DNA of 64,000 bases from Geobacillus zalihae NBRC 101842 (GCF_001544135.1 NZ_BCPV01000002.1:1-64000), one strand, 5' to 3'. Positions 49,985 through 59,092 are shown, counted from the first letter of the stretch. The notes: generated by a model from the sequence alone, not told the origin. Numbers and translations are program-made.

Positions 49985-50989
49985 ATGGCGCTGCAACTGA
50001 GCGTCCTCGATCAGTCGCCGATCGCGGAAGGCATGACAGCGGAAGAAGCGCTCGAGAACACCGTCAAGCTCGCCCGGCATGTTGAGCAGCTCGGCTATAA
50101 GCGGTTTTGGGTGTCAGAACACCACGATACGAACAGCCTTGCCGGTTCGTCGCCGGAAGTGCTGCTCGGACACATCGGAGCGAAAACGTCGCGCATCCGC
50201 ATCGGCTCGGGCGGCGTGATGCTGCCGCATTACAGCCCGTACAAGGTAGCGGAAAATTTCCACGTACTTGCCGGACTCCACCCCGGCCGCGTCGACCTCG
50301 GCGTCGGGCGGGCGCCCGGGGGGATGCCGCGAGCGACGATCGCGCTGCAAGGCGACAGACGACGGTCCGTCGACCGCTACCCGGAGCAAATTGACGACTT
50401 GCTCGGCTATTTGTATGACGCCTTGCCGCCGGTTCACCCGCTGTATGGCGTCAAGGCGACGCCGATCGTGCAGTCCCCGCCGGAACTATGGCTGCTCGGC
50501 TCCAGTTCGGAAACGGCGAAGCTGGCAGCCGATAAAGGGCTGCCGTACGTGTTCGCCCAGTTTATCAACGGGGAAGGCGGCGAACATTATATGCGGCTGT
50601 ACCGCGACCGGTTTGTTCCATCGCCGTATTTGGCCGAGCCGCGCGGAATGGTCGCGGTGTTTGCAATTTGCGCCGAAACGGATGAAAAAGCGGAATGGAT
50701 CGCGGGAAGCCTTGACTTGACGCTGCTCATGATCGAGCAAGGGATGGCGCTGAACGGCACGCCAAGCCCGGAAAAAGCGGCTGCGTATCCGTACAGCCCG
50801 TATGAGCGCAAACGGGTGGAAGACAACCGGCGGCGGATGATCGTCGGCAGTCCGGCGCGCGTCAAAGACGAGCTGTATCGGCTGAGCGAAAAGTATGAAA
50901 CAGAGGAAATCATGCTCGTGACGATTACATACGACTTCGAGGATAAACTCGCGAGTTTCCGGCTCATCGCCGACGCTGTATGGGGGTGA
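49985..50989 (+). CDS. LLM-class flavin-dependent oxidoreductase (luciferase-like)
   Basis: 334 residues with the bacterial-luciferase barrel: SVLDQSPIAEGMTAEEALENTV, WVSEHHDTNSLAGSSPEVLL, IRIGSGGVMLPHYSPYKVAE and the GRVDLGVGRAPGG loop, as in the MsnO8/YwcH group. It would use reduced FMN to oxidise an unknown small molecule. AGAAGGAGG precedes ATG 49985. The MOSC gene starts five bases after its stop, so the two form an operon. Confidence 0.9.
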   Translation: MALQLSVLDQSPIAEGMTAEEALENTVKLARHVEQLGYKRFWVSEHHDTNSLAGSSPEVLLGHIGAKTSRIRIGSGGVMLPHYSPYKVAENFHVLAGLHPGRVDLGVGRAPGGMPRATIALQGDRRRSVDRYPEQIDDLLGYLYDALPPVHPLYGVKATPIVQSPPELWLLGSSSETAKLAADKGLPYVFAQFINGEGGEHYMRLYRDRFVPSPYLAEPRGMVAVFAICAETDEKAEWIAGSLDLTLLMIEQGMALNGTPSPEKAAAYPYSPYERKRVEDNRRRMIVGSPARVKDELYRLSEKYETEEIMLVTITYDFEDKLASFRLIADAVWG

Positions 50990-50994
50990 ATGCG

Positions 50995-51642
50995 ATGCAG
51001 ATTCTCTCCATTAATGTCGGGAAGCCGAAAACGCTCCACATCGGCGGCCAGCGGATCACAACCGGCATTGACAAAACGCCGGTCGCTCATCCCGTTGCAG
51101 TCGGCAAACAAAACTTGGCTGGAGATGGACAAGCCGACCTCGTCCATCACGGAGGAGAAGATAAAGCGATTTGCGCCTATCCGTCCGAGCATTTCGTCTA
51201 TTGGGAAGAGCGATACGGCCGCCCATTTACGGCGGGGGCGTTTGGCGAAAACTGGACGCTTCTCGGGTTGACGGAAGACGATGTATGTCTTGGCGACATT
51301 TATGCCGCCGGCACAGCGCTCGTACAAGTGTCACAGCCGCGCCAGCCGTGCTCCAAATTGGCGTTCAAACATCAGCTGCCCGATTTGCCGAAAGCCGTCT
51401 GCCAGACAGGAAAAAGTGGGTTTTATTTCCGCGTCTTGCAAGAAGGCGTCGTAGAGCCGGGCGCGCCGCTCGTTCTCGTCGAACGGGGCGTGGGGGCGCT
51501 GTCCATCGCGTATATCAATCACATTTACTATCATGAGCGCGACAATGCTGCTGCCATGAAGCAAATCGCCAGCCATCCGGCCTTATCCGCAAGCTGGCGC
51601 GAAACGTTTCAAAAGCGTCTCGCCGCTCGGCCCCGGCCGTAA
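50995..51642 (+). CDS. MOSC domain protein (YiiM-like)
   Basis: 215 residues with the MOSC pattern: INVGKPKTLHIGG, DLVHHGGEDKAICAYP, a GAFGENWTLLGL strand and the conserved Cys in VSQPRQPCSKL. MOSC proteins bind molybdenum cofactor; YiiM of E. coli reduces N-hydroxylated compounds. GGGGGTG lies before ATG 50995. Together with the flavin oxidoreductase this may be a small detoxification unit (inference). Confidence 0.88.
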   Translation: MQILSINVGKPKTLHIGGQRITTGIDKTPVAHPVAVGKQNLAGDGQADLVHHGGEDKAICAYPSEHFVYWEERYGRPFTAGAFGENWTLLGLTEDDVCLGDIYAAGTALVQVSQPRQPCSKLAFKHQLPDLPKAVCQTGKSGFYFRVLQEGVVEPGAPLVLVERGVGALSIAYINHIYYHERDNAAAMKQIASHPALSASWRETFQKRLAARPRP

Positions 51643-51673
51643 AGCACAAAGCGGCGGAAATGACTAACAAAAT

Positions 51674-51681
51674 ATCTTTAT
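51674..51681. repeat. Target site duplication of the IS982 element (left copy)
   Basis: ATCTTTAT occurs directly before the element (51674-51681) and directly after it (52686-52693), an 8-bp duplication that marks the insertion. Confidence 0.9.
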
Positions 51682-52685
51682 ACCCGTGGTGCTAGATAAA
51701 CTTGATCAAGCATAAAAATAGCCCTTGCTGGCGGATCTCCAGTAGAATGAAAGTGTCACCCAACATTCGAAAGGAGAGATCCCCCATGCAAGAGCACTTT
51801 CATTTTACTACAGATCCAGCCAAACTTCAAAAACAATATGCCGCTATTTTCTGTTTTGTTTCTGCCCAACTGTCGTTGATTCAAATGTATCTTCATCGCC
51901 GCAACCGTCACTTGGTCAAGCAAGAAGACGAAGTGGTCATGGCGGTTCACCTTTTGGGGAAGCTGCTGGGCTTTTCTTCCGAACGAGCCTGGCATCGTTT
52001 TGTCACGGGAAATTTGTTCACAAACGGCTCGTTTCTTGAACGCTCCCGATACAACCGCCGCTGCCGGGCGCTTGGTTTCGCCATCAAATGGATCCGTCAT
52101 GAGCTGGCGAAACGTGGCCAACACCATGCTTATGCGGTCGTCGACAGCTTGCCTCTTCCGTTGTGCCATCCCGCAAGAATGCAGCGCGTCAAGCGGTTTC
52201 GAGAGATCGCGGATATGGGGTATTGTGCTTCCAAAAAGCAATGGTACTACGGTTTCAAGCTGCATCTTCAAGTGACCAACCAAGGGCTGGCCATGGGCTA
52301 TGTCGTGACGGAAGCGTCCTGCCACGACGTCAAAGCCGCTGAAACGGTGATGACTCAAATCCCTCATCCCTACAACTTTGGGGACAAAGGGTACATCAGC
52401 CACGCTCTTCGAGAAAAGCTGTACGAAGAACACCAAGCCGCGTTCTGGACACCGTCTCGACACAATCAAAAGCACGGCCCATCCAAGGCATGGGAAGAAT
52501 GGATCAGGAAAAAACGCAAAGTCATCGAGACGGTGTTTTCGATTCTCGTAGACCAATACCGGATCACCGACATTCGAGCGAATTCCATGGCCGGGTTTGA
52601 AGTGGCACTCGATGGCATCTTGTTGGCTTATTCCTTGGTCACACTAGGGCTGGTTGAGCGCTGACACTCAACTAGCACCACGGGT
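51682..52685 (+). mobile_element. IS982-family insertion sequence
   Basis: A complete 1004-bp element bounded by inverted repeats that start ACCCGTGGTGCTAG on both sides and by an 8-bp duplication ATCTTTAT. The ACCC terminus, one transposase gene and the length fit the IS982 family. Ends and gene are intact, so it may be recent or still mobile. It sits between the MOSC gene and TnpB element 3. Confidence 0.93.
51786..52664 (+). CDS. IS982-type DDE transposase
   Basis: 292 residues with the DDE catalytic core of IS982: AVVDSLPLPLCH (first Asp), GFKLHLQVTNQGLAMGYVVT, NFGDKGYIS (second Asp) and KRKVIETVFSILVDQY (Glu). AAAGGAG lies ahead of ATG 51786. The frame is full length and unbroken. Confidence 0.93.
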   Translation: MQEHFHFTTDPAKLQKQYAAIFCFVSAQLSLIQMYLHRRNRHLVKQEDEVVMAVHLLGKLLGFSSERAWHRFVTGNLFTNGSFLERSRYNRRCRALGFAIKWIRHELAKRGQHHAYAVVDSLPLPLCHPARMQRVKRFREIADMGYCASKKQWYYGFKLHLQVTNQGLAMGYVVTEASCHDVKAAETVMTQIPHPYNFGDKGYISHALREKLYEEHQAAFWTPSRHNQKHGPSKAWEEWIRKKRKVIETVFSILVDQYRITDIRANSMAGFEVALDGILLAYSLVTLGLVER

Positions 52686-52806
52686 ATCTTTATATTTTTG
52701 TTTAATTGTTTTTTCATCGTCTTTGGCGAGGAGACCCCCACTTCAACGACCAAAGGGAGTAAGTGGGGGAGGAATCGCTTTTTTGTTTTTGTATCACTAC
52801 TAAAAA

Positions 52807-52842
52807 ATATGATATAATATATGATATAATATATTATATAAT
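52807..52842 (+). repeat. Three 12-bp tandem repeats with TATAAT boxes
   Basis: ATATGATATAAT occurs twice in a row and is followed by ATATTATATAAT. Each unit contains a perfect TATAAT. The array ends 27 bases before tnpB, so it may offer several -10 boxes. Confidence 0.8.
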
Positions 52843-52869
52843 ATATTTAGTGAAAGAGAGGTGAGACAA

Positions 52870-53988
52870 ATGGACATGACGTTAACAGCCAAAATCAAAA
52901 TTTACCCAACAGCGGAACAAGCAGAAGTATTGAAAGCCACCCTTTCCGCTTATCGACAAGCGTGCAACGCTGTATCTGTTGTGATTTTTGACACAAAAGT
53001 GCTTGTACAAGCCAAGTTACACGACATGACCTATCGTCTACTTCGATCAAACTACGCTTTGCGTTCGCAAATGGCGCAATCTGTGATTAAAACGGTGATC
53101 GCTAGATACCGTTCCCTAAAAAGCAATGGTCACGAATGGACATTGGTTCGCTTTAAAAAGCCTGAATATGATCTCGTTTGGAATCGAGATTATTCGCTTG
53201 TTCAAGGCGTATTTTCTGTCAATACGCTAGAAGGACGAATCAAAGTACCGTTCGAACCAAAAGGCATGGAACAATATTTTGATGGCTCATGGACGTTTGG
53301 CACAGCCAAACTCGTCTATAAGCATAACAAATTCTTTTTGCACATTCCCATGACTAAAACAATTCCGACCGTAGATGAACACAACATTCGCCAAGTGGTC
53401 GGTGTCGATGTAGGGGTTAACTTTCTTGCAGCAGCTTATGATTCGCAAGGGAAAACTACCTTTTTTAACGGACGAAAAATCAAGCATATGCGGGCGAAGT
53501 ACAAACGAATGCGAAAAACCCTCCAGCAAAAAGGGACGGCTTCTGCGCGTCGGAAGTTGAAAACAATCGGACAACGAGAAAACCGTTGGATGACGGATGT
53601 GAACCATGCTGTCACGAAGGCACTCGTTCGTCAATATGGAGAACGTACCCTTTTTGTATTAGAAGATTTAACAGGCATTCGTGAAAAAACAGAACGTGTA
53701 CGTATCCATGACCGATATGAAACCGTATCGTGGGCGTTCTATCAGTTCCGTCAAATGTTAGAGTATAAGGCACGTTTGCATGGGTCAAAAGTGATGGTGG
53801 TTGCTCCGCATTACACCTCTTTGACATGTCCAAAGTGTGGTCATACGGAAAAAGCCAATCGAAACAAGCGTACACACACCTTTTGTTGTCGAACATGCGG
53901 ATATACCTCAAACGATGACCGCATTGGTGCTATGAACCTTCAACGAAAAGGAATAGAGTACATCGTTGAAGGAACGACACAGGCATGA
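52870..53988 (+). CDS. tnpB: RNA-guided nuclease TnpB (element 3)
   Basis: 372 residues: N-terminal helix-turn-helix region (YPTAEQAEVLKATLSAYRQACNAVS), RuvC-I VVGVDVGVNFLAAAYD, RuvC-II LFVLEDLTGIREK with Glu, the zinc finger CPKCGHTEKANRNKRTHTFCC with RTCGY, and RuvC-III SNDDRIGAMNL. The first and third motifs show the expected Asp. GAGAGGTG lies seven bases before ATG 52870. It is the TnpB subtype common in thermophilic bacilli. Confidence 0.9.
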   Translation: MDMTLTAKIKIYPTAEQAEVLKATLSAYRQACNAVSVVIFDTKVLVQAKLHDMTYRLLRSNYALRSQMAQSVIKTVIARYRSLKSNGHEWTLVRFKKPEYDLVWNRDYSLVQGVFSVNTLEGRIKVPFEPKGMEQYFDGSWTFGTAKLVYKHNKFFLHIPMTKTIPTVDEHNIRQVVGVDVGVNFLAAAYDSQGKTTFFNGRKIKHMRAKYKRMRKTLQQKGTASARRKLKTIGQRENRWMTDVNHAVTKALVRQYGERTLFVLEDLTGIREKTERVRIHDRYETVSWAFYQFRQMLEYKARLHGSKVMVVAPHYTSLTCPKCGHTEKANRNKRTHTFCCRTCGYTSNDDRIGAMNLQRKGIEYIVEGTTQA

Positions 53989-54206
53989 CCTGCGTCGTTG
54001 GGCAGCTGTCAACCTGCCCCTGATGCAACCCCAAGTCAAGGAAGGAGGACGAAGTCCGCTCGCACTTCTGGGGAGTTGCAAGCCCCCACTTCAAGCGTTA
54101 GCGAAGTGGGGGTAGTTGACCCACTCTTCCTTTCCTGAGCACTCGAGTTCGCATGGAGGAGACACGCATTCATCTGAAGTCCTCTGCAAACGTGAACACC
54201 ATACAG

Positions 54207-56009
54207 TTATGCCTGCTGCACATTGCGCAACCAATAGCGCTGATACAATTGGAAGTAAAATCCTTTTGCAGCCAACAGCTCTTCATGCGTCCCTTGCTCG
54301 ATCACTTTGCCTTCGTTGAGCACAAGGATGCGGTCGGCATGTTGAATCGTGTTCAACCGATGGGCGATGACAAAACATGTCCGCCCGTTCATGAGCCGGG
54401 CGAGCGCTTCTTGAATGCGCACTTCGGTCACTGTATCGATGTTGCTCGTCGCTTCGTCCAAAATCAAAATGGCCGGGTCGGCGATCATCGCCCGGGCGAT
54501 CGCCAACAGCTGCCGCTGCCCTTGGCTGATCCCGCCTCCTCCCGAGGTCAAAACGGTGTCATAGCCGTTCGGCAGCTTCATAATAAACGAGTGGGCGTTC
54601 GCCTGGCGCGCCGCCTCCTCGACTTCTTCATCGGTCGCCTCAAGCCGGCCGTAGCGAATGTTGTCGCGGATCGTTCCGGCGAACAAAAACGCATCTTGAA
54701 GCACAAACGCCATGTGGCGGCGCAAACTTGCTCGCTTGATCGTCCGGCTGTCGCGTCCATCGATCAAAATGACGCCTTCGTCCGGATCGTAAAAGCGGGT
54801 CAACAGCTGCAATACGGTCGTTTTGCCGGCTCCAGTTGGACCGACAAGCGCGACCGTCTCCCCGGGTGAGACGGAAAACGTGACATCACGAAGCGCCGGA
54901 CGCTGTTTGTCGTAAGAAAAGACGACTTGACGAAACTCAATGCGTCCATCAAGCCGGTCCAAGACCACCGCTTCCCGCTCGTCTTCCTCTTCCTCCGGCA
55001 AATCCAAAATTTCCAACACCCGCTCGGCGCCGGCCAACGCCGACAGCAGTGTGTTCCATTGATTGGCCAGGTCATTAAGCGGTCTGGTAAACTGGCGGGC
55101 GTATTCGACAAACACGACGATCGTCCCGACCGATATCGTCCCTTTCGCCGCCAGCCATCCGCCGACAACGGCAATCAAGCCGAAGCTCAAGTTGTTTAAA
55201 AAGTTCATCAGCTTCGGAATAAAGCCGGAATACGTTTGCGCCCAAAACCCGGCTTGTTTCAGCTCGGCATTTTTGCGCGCCAATTCCTCCTCCATCCGCT
55301 CTTCTTGGGAAAACAGCTTCACCACTTTCTGTCCGGAAATGACCTCTTCGATAAAGCCGTTCATCTCTCCGAGCGCCCGTTGCTGCTCACGGAAACGCAC
55401 CCGCGTCCGGTTGGTGATCCAGCGCATGCCCACATACATGAGCGGCACGACAACAAGCGTTACGATTGTCAACACAACGCTTTGTGAAAGCATAACCACC
55501 ATAGCGCCCATCAACGTCAACGTGCTCGAGACGACCTGGACAACCGTGCTGTTAAATGTCTGGCTCATATTGTCGATGTCGTTTGTAATCCGGCTCATGA
55601 GTTCGCCTTGCTGGCGTCGGTCAAAAAACGAAATCGGCAGCTCATGAAAATGATGAAACAACCGCTCGCGAATGCTGCGCACCGTCCGCTGGCCGACATC
55701 GATCATCCAATAGTTTTGCCAAAACGTCGCCGCCCCAAGGGCCAAATAAATGGCCAGAAGCAAAATGAGCGTTGCGAAAAATCCATCCGTTTTTCGTTCC
55801 ACAATGTACGAATCAACCGCCCGGCCAACGACATACGGCCCAGCAAGCGCCAACGCCGAGCTGGCCATCACCATAGCCACGGCCGCAAACAGCTTTCGCT
55901 TTTGCGGAGCGATAAAGGCCCATAGCCGACGCAACGTGCCAACGCTGTTTTTCGCCCGCTGCGGACTTGCGCCAACACGCGCTCCGTGCGGACTATGCCG
56001 TAGTGACAT
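54207..56009 (-). CDS. yfiC: ABC exporter half, active-site ATPase (YfiC-like)
   Basis: 600 residues: six helices of the type IV exporter fold (residues 35-330) and an ATPase domain with Walker A GPTGAGKTT, Walker B ILILDEATSNID with catalytic Glu, and the altered signature ISQGQRQLL. It pairs with the protein encoded upstream; the two overlap by 17 bases. In such heterodimers the Walker motifs of this subunit work with the LSGGQ of the partner. Probably exports drugs or lipophilic compounds. Confidence 0.88.
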   Translation of the reverse strand: MSLRHSPHGARVGASPQRAKNSVGTLRRLWAFIAPQKRKLFAAVAMVMASSALALAGPYVVGRAVDSYIVERKTDGFFATLILLLAIYLALGAATFWQNYWMIDVGQRTVRSIRERLFHHFHELPISFFDRRQQGELMSRITNDIDNMSQTFNSTVVQVVSSTLTLMGAMVVMLSQSVVLTIVTLVVVPLMYVGMRWITNRTRVRFREQQRALGEMNGFIEEVISGQKVVKLFSQEERMEEELARKNAELKQAGFWAQTYSGFIPKLMNFLNNLSFGLIAVVGGWLAAKGTISVGTIVVFVEYARQFTRPLNDLANQWNTLLSALAGAERVLEILDLPEEEEDEREAVVLDRLDGRIEFRQVVFSYDKQRPALRDVTFSVSPGETVALVGPTGAGKTTVLQLLTRFYDPDEGVILIDGRDSRTIKRASLRRHMAFVLQDAFLFAGTIRDNIRYGRLEATDEEVEEAARQANAHSFIMKLPNGYDTVLTSGGGGISQGQRQLLAIARAMIADPAILILDEATSNIDTVTEVRIQEALARLMNGRTCFVIAHRLNTIQHADRILVLNEGKVIEQGTHEELLAAKGFYFQLYQRYWLRNVQQA

Positions 56010-57729
56010 CCACCGATCCCTTCTTTCCTTCCTGCGTGGCGACGATGCGTCGATACAGGTCGCTCGTCGCCAGCAGTTGTTCATGACTTCCTTGTGCGAT
56101 CAGGCGGCCGTCTTCCAAAAGCAAAATCGTATCCGCCGCCATCGCGGTGCTCACCTTTTGCGTCACCATCACCGTCGTGCATGCATACTTCCGCAACGCT
56201 GCGAGCAGCTTTGCTTCCGTCTCTGCATCGAGCGCGCTTGTGCTGTCATCCAAAAGCAAAACGCGCGGTTGCCCCACCAAGGCGCGGGCGATCGACAGCC
56301 GCTGCTTTTGCCCGCCTGATAAATTGACACCCTTTTGACCGATCCGTGCGTCGTATCCATCCGGAAACCGAGTGATGGTTTCATGAATTTGTGCATCGCG
56401 AGCCGCTTGCACAAGTTCTTCCATCGACGCAGTGATGTTGCCAAAGCGGAGATTGTCCGCGACCGTCCCTGAAAACAGCAGCACTTCCTGCGGGACAAAG
56501 CGCACCGCCGTCCGCAGCTGTTCGGCGGAAAACTCGCGCACATCGACGCCATCAATCAACACGCGCCCGCCGCTTGGTTCGTACAACCGGGGAATCAGCT
56601 GAAGAAGCGTCGATTTGCCGGCCCCTGTCGCTCCTAAAATGGCGGCTGTCTCATGCGGACGGATGACGAACGACACGTCCGAAAGCGCCTCGCGCGGACT
56701 CGACGGATAACGGAACGAAACGTGCTCAAACCGGATTTCCCCGCGCTGAACGGCCGGACCGCCGCCCGCATCCGCCCCGTGTCGCTCGCCCGGGGCTTCA
56801 AGAAGTTCAGCGAGGCGGGCGGCCGAGGCGCGCGCCCGTGAAAACGCCATCGTAATAAATGTAAACATCGACAACGCAGCCGTCGTCCTTGTGGCGTAAT
56901 TGATGACAGCCACGACTTGCCCAGCGCTCGCCGTCCCGTCCTCGATATAGTGGCGGCCAAAAAGGAGAACGGCGACAATGGCGGTGTTCATCACGATCAG
57001 CAACACCGGCGTGATCGTCTCCACGAGGCGCAGCACACTCATTGTCCGTTCCATCAGTACATCGTTCGTGGCCGCAAATCGCTTTTCTTCGTATTTTTTT
57101 CTCATCCACGCTTTAATGAGTCGCATGCCGGCCAAATTTTCACGCATTACGCCGTTGACACGGTCAAGCGCTCGTTGGACGGCGGAAAAGGACGCCGCCG
57201 CCTTTTGTACAACCCACAATAAAAAAACAGCGGACAGAGGAACAGCCACCGCCAAAACGAGCGCCAAGCGCGCATGAACGACAAACGCCATCGCGACGCC
57301 GAAGACGACGAGAAGCGGTGCACGCAAGGCGATGCGCAAACTCATAAACAACATGTTTTGCACTTGGGTCACATCGTTCGTCATCCGGGTGACGAGCGAG
57401 GCCGGCGACAACTGCTCGATGCGCGCAAGCGAAAACGATTGGATTTTGGCAAACAGCGCCGTCCGCAGCGCAAATCCGTACTCCTGACCGACGTAGGCTG
57501 CGGCAAATGAGTTGGCGATGCCTGAGGCAAACGCCAACAGCGACGCCCCGAGCATCACGGCTCCCCACGTGAAAATGGCCGCAACATCCTGTTTCATGAC
57601 ACCATCGTCGATGATTTTCCCCATCAACAGCGGCTGCCAAAGCTCGATGATGAGCTCCGTCAACATAAACAACCAAGCCAACGCCATCCACTTCCCATAT
57701 GGCCGCAAATAGATCAGCACCCGCCCCAT
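55993..57729 (-). CDS. yfiB: ABC exporter half, degenerate-site ATPase (YfiB-like)
   Basis: 578 residues: six helices (residues 12-300) and an ATPase with Walker A GATGAGKST, intact signature LSGGQKQRL, but Walker B VLLLDDSTSALD, where the catalytic Glu is Asp. That is the mark of the non-hydrolysing site in heterodimeric exporters such as BmrC/BmrD or TM287/288. First gene of the yfiB-yfiC unit; a sigma-A promoter lies 69-97 bases upstream. Confidence 0.88.
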   Translation of the reverse strand: MGRVLIYLRPYGKWMALAWLFMLTELIIELWQPLLMGKIIDDGVMKQDVAAIFTWGAVMLGASLLAFASGIANSFAAAYVGQEYGFALRTALFAKIQSFSLARIEQLSPASLVTRMTNDVTQVQNMLFMSLRIALRAPLLVVFGVAMAFVVHARLALVLAVAVPLSAVFLLWVVQKAAASFSAVQRALDRVNGVMRENLAGMRLIKAWMRKKYEEKRFAATNDVLMERTMSVLRLVETITPVLLIVMNTAIVAVLLFGRHYIEDGTASAGQVVAVINYATRTTAALSMFTFITMAFSRARASAARLAELLEAPGERHGADAGGGPAVQRGEIRFEHVSFRYPSSPREALSDVSFVIRPHETAAILGATGAGKSTLLQLIPRLYEPSGGRVLIDGVDVREFSAEQLRTAVRFVPQEVLLFSGTVADNLRFGNITASMEELVQAARDAQIHETITRFPDGYDARIGQKGVNLSGGQKQRLSIARALVGQPRVLLLDDSTSALDAETEAKLLAALRKYACTTVMVTQKVSTAMAADTILLLEDGRLIAQGSHEQLLATSDLYRRIVATQEGKKGSVDVTTA

Positions 57730-57797
57730 GTCTGCGCCACTCTCCTCTCCATTCCGATCGCGGGGCCCAGCCGCCGTTCATCGTTGTGTATAATTTT

Positions 57798-57826
57798 ATT
57801 CTAAACCCGAAATATTTATTTGACAA
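57798..57826 (-). promoter_or_regulatory. Sigma-A promoter of yfiBC
   Basis: On the minus strand TTGTCA is followed after 17 bases by TAGAAT. Confidence 0.6.
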
Positions 57827-57869
57827 TGAGAATGCATTTGCAGAAGCGGAGATGCTCCCGGCCAAGAGG

Positions 57870-57906
57870 AACAAAACCCCCGAACGAATGTCTCATCGCT
57901 CGGGGG
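57870..57906 (-). terminator. Terminator of the partner-switching unit
   Basis: A 10-bp stem with one mismatch (CCCCCGAACG at 57877-57886 with CGCTCGGGGG at 57897-57906) followed on the minus strand by TTTTGTT. It lies about 230 bases behind the STAS gene. Confidence 0.65.
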
Positions 57907-57936
57907 CCATCGGCGGCAATAGGGGAACAACTGGTC

Positions 57937-58013
57937 TGTTCAGTCGTTTCGATCGAGATGCCCGACTGGCGGGTGACTGAACAACACCGCTTCCAGACCC
58001 ATGCATGGGTCTG
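57937..58013. repeat. Two inverted repeats between terminator and STAS gene
   Basis: TGTTCAGTC (57937-57945) pairs with GACTGAACA (57975-57983); next to it CAGACCCATGCATGGGTCTG (57994-58013) is a perfect 20-base palindrome. The surrounding 230 bases (57907-58135) hold no gene I can support. The function is unknown. Confidence 0.7.
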
Positions 58014-58135
58014 TGAAGCAGGGGGTTATTCAGTCTTCCATCACACCTTGCCTTCAGCAGTCGGAAAAATAGACGACACGCTTTTGGGCCAGCGAAATGT
58101 GAAACCTTCCAGTTGATTCGGCATGAGAGCCATGT

Positions 58136-58561
58136 CTATGACGAACGCTGACGCCATGCCGAATAAAGCGCCTCCTGGCTAATATGGTCGAAAGAGCTTG
58201 GCGGTGCAAGGGACAACAGCTGTTGTTCATCGCCAACGATCGGCAACAGCCGGTCGAGCTTGGCCATCAGCAAAATCTTTTCTATAGCGGCGTTATCCCG
58301 GACGACGATGGCCATGACGCGGCTTTCGCTGACGATTTGCTTAAAAAAGCGGACAAGGAGCGCTAATCCAGTACTGTCCAAAAATCGAAGGCCGCTCACG
58401 TCGACAACGACAAGGCGGCGCTTGACAGCAGCCACCGCCGTCGCCAGCTTTTGTTCCGCCGCGAGCTGCGTATCATAGGCGAGCCGTCCAGTTAGCTTGA
58501 TGCATTCGTATGCGCGTTCTACAACCATTTCCAATTCAAACGACAACCGATGCTGTTTCAT
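58136..58561 (-). CDS. STAS domain anti-anti-sigma factor
   Basis: 141 residues with a STAS core (YECIKLTGRLAYDTQ, RRLVVVDVSGLRFLDSTGLALLVRFF); the Ser in LDSTGL is the site that the partner kinase would phosphorylate. In the free form it binds the anti-sigma kinase and so releases a sigma factor. AGGGGG precedes ATG 58561. Last gene of the unit PP2C-kinase-STAS. The C-terminal 25 residues are beyond the STAS fold. Confidence 0.85.
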   Translation of the reverse strand: MKQHRLSFELEMVVERAYECIKLTGRLAYDTQLAAEQKLATAVAAVKRRLVVVDVSGLRFLDSTGLALLVRFFKQIVSESRVMAIVVRDNAAIEKILLMAKLDRLLPIVGDEQQLLSLAPPSSFDHISQEALYSAWRQRSS

Positions 58562-58654
58562 TGTATCCCCCTATCGTTGACCAGCCATGCCTTGCCCTCG
58601 GCCACCACCCGCATTCGTTCCGATCACATGGGTGCATCATGGCACCAAAGCCAG

Positions 58655-59077
58655 TTATGTTGCATTCCGACTCATTTTCATGACAAGCATCCGACGGCCG
58701 CCCTTTTGCTCAACCCACATAACGTCATCCATAATTTCTCGGATGAATAGCAACCCTCGTCCCGATTCGGCGAGCAATACATCAGAGAGCGTCATTTGAT
58801 CAAGCTGCTCGATCACTTCCGCCGGAACGCCGCCGCCCTCGTCTTCAACCGCCACGGCCACATCAGCGCTTGTGACGAAAAAGGAGAGCGAAATCGTCCC
58901 CGCCTCCATCCCCGCCCGTTGAACAGCTTTAACGGCATTGACGACCGCTTCATGCACCGCCAACACAAACAATTCCGCATCACGGACAGCAAACAACGAA
59001 GCAGCCTGCTCCGCAAGGAGATGGCAAACCAAAACCGCTTCCTCGTCCGCCCGGCAGCGCACGATCCATTCACACAC
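58655..59077 (-). CDS. Anti-sigma factor serine kinase, RsbW/SpoIIAB type
   Basis: About 140 residues with a GHKL ATPase fold: N box LAVHEAVVNAVKA (Glu and Asn for Mg-ATP), G1 VEDEGGGVP and G2 SGRGLLFIREIMD. Such proteins bind a sigma factor and phosphorylate their STAS antagonist. No ATG fits; GTG 59077 lies nine bases behind GGAGGGG, with TTG 59083 as alternative. Placed 15 bases behind the phosphatase gene. Confidence 0.85.
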   Translation of the reverse strand: MCEWIVRCRADEEAVLVCHLLAEQAASLFAVRDAELFVLAVHEAVVNAVKAVQRAGMEAGTISLSFFVTSADVAVAVEDEGGGVPAEVIEQLDQMTLSDVLLAESGRGLLFIREIMDDVMWVEQKGGRRMLVMKMSRNAT

Positions 59078-59092
59078 TACCAAGCGCCCCTC

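Larger units (their letters stand above)
52725..54113 (+). mobile_element. IS200/IS605-family TnpB-only element (element 3)
   Basis: A tnpB gene between hairpin ends: CCCCCACTT/AAGTGGGGG at the left (52735-52769) and CCCCCACTTC/GAAGTGGGGG at the right (54083-54112). No TnpA gene. The outer limits are approximate. The 124 bases after the tnpB stop are the likely guide RNA scaffold. Its left end resembles the relic at 13005. Confidence 0.8.

Noticed and set aside
57810-57830. Fur-box-like sequence over the -35 box of yfiBC
   Set aside because: Only about 12 of 19 positions match the classical Fur box and the palindrome is poor, so it is not called.
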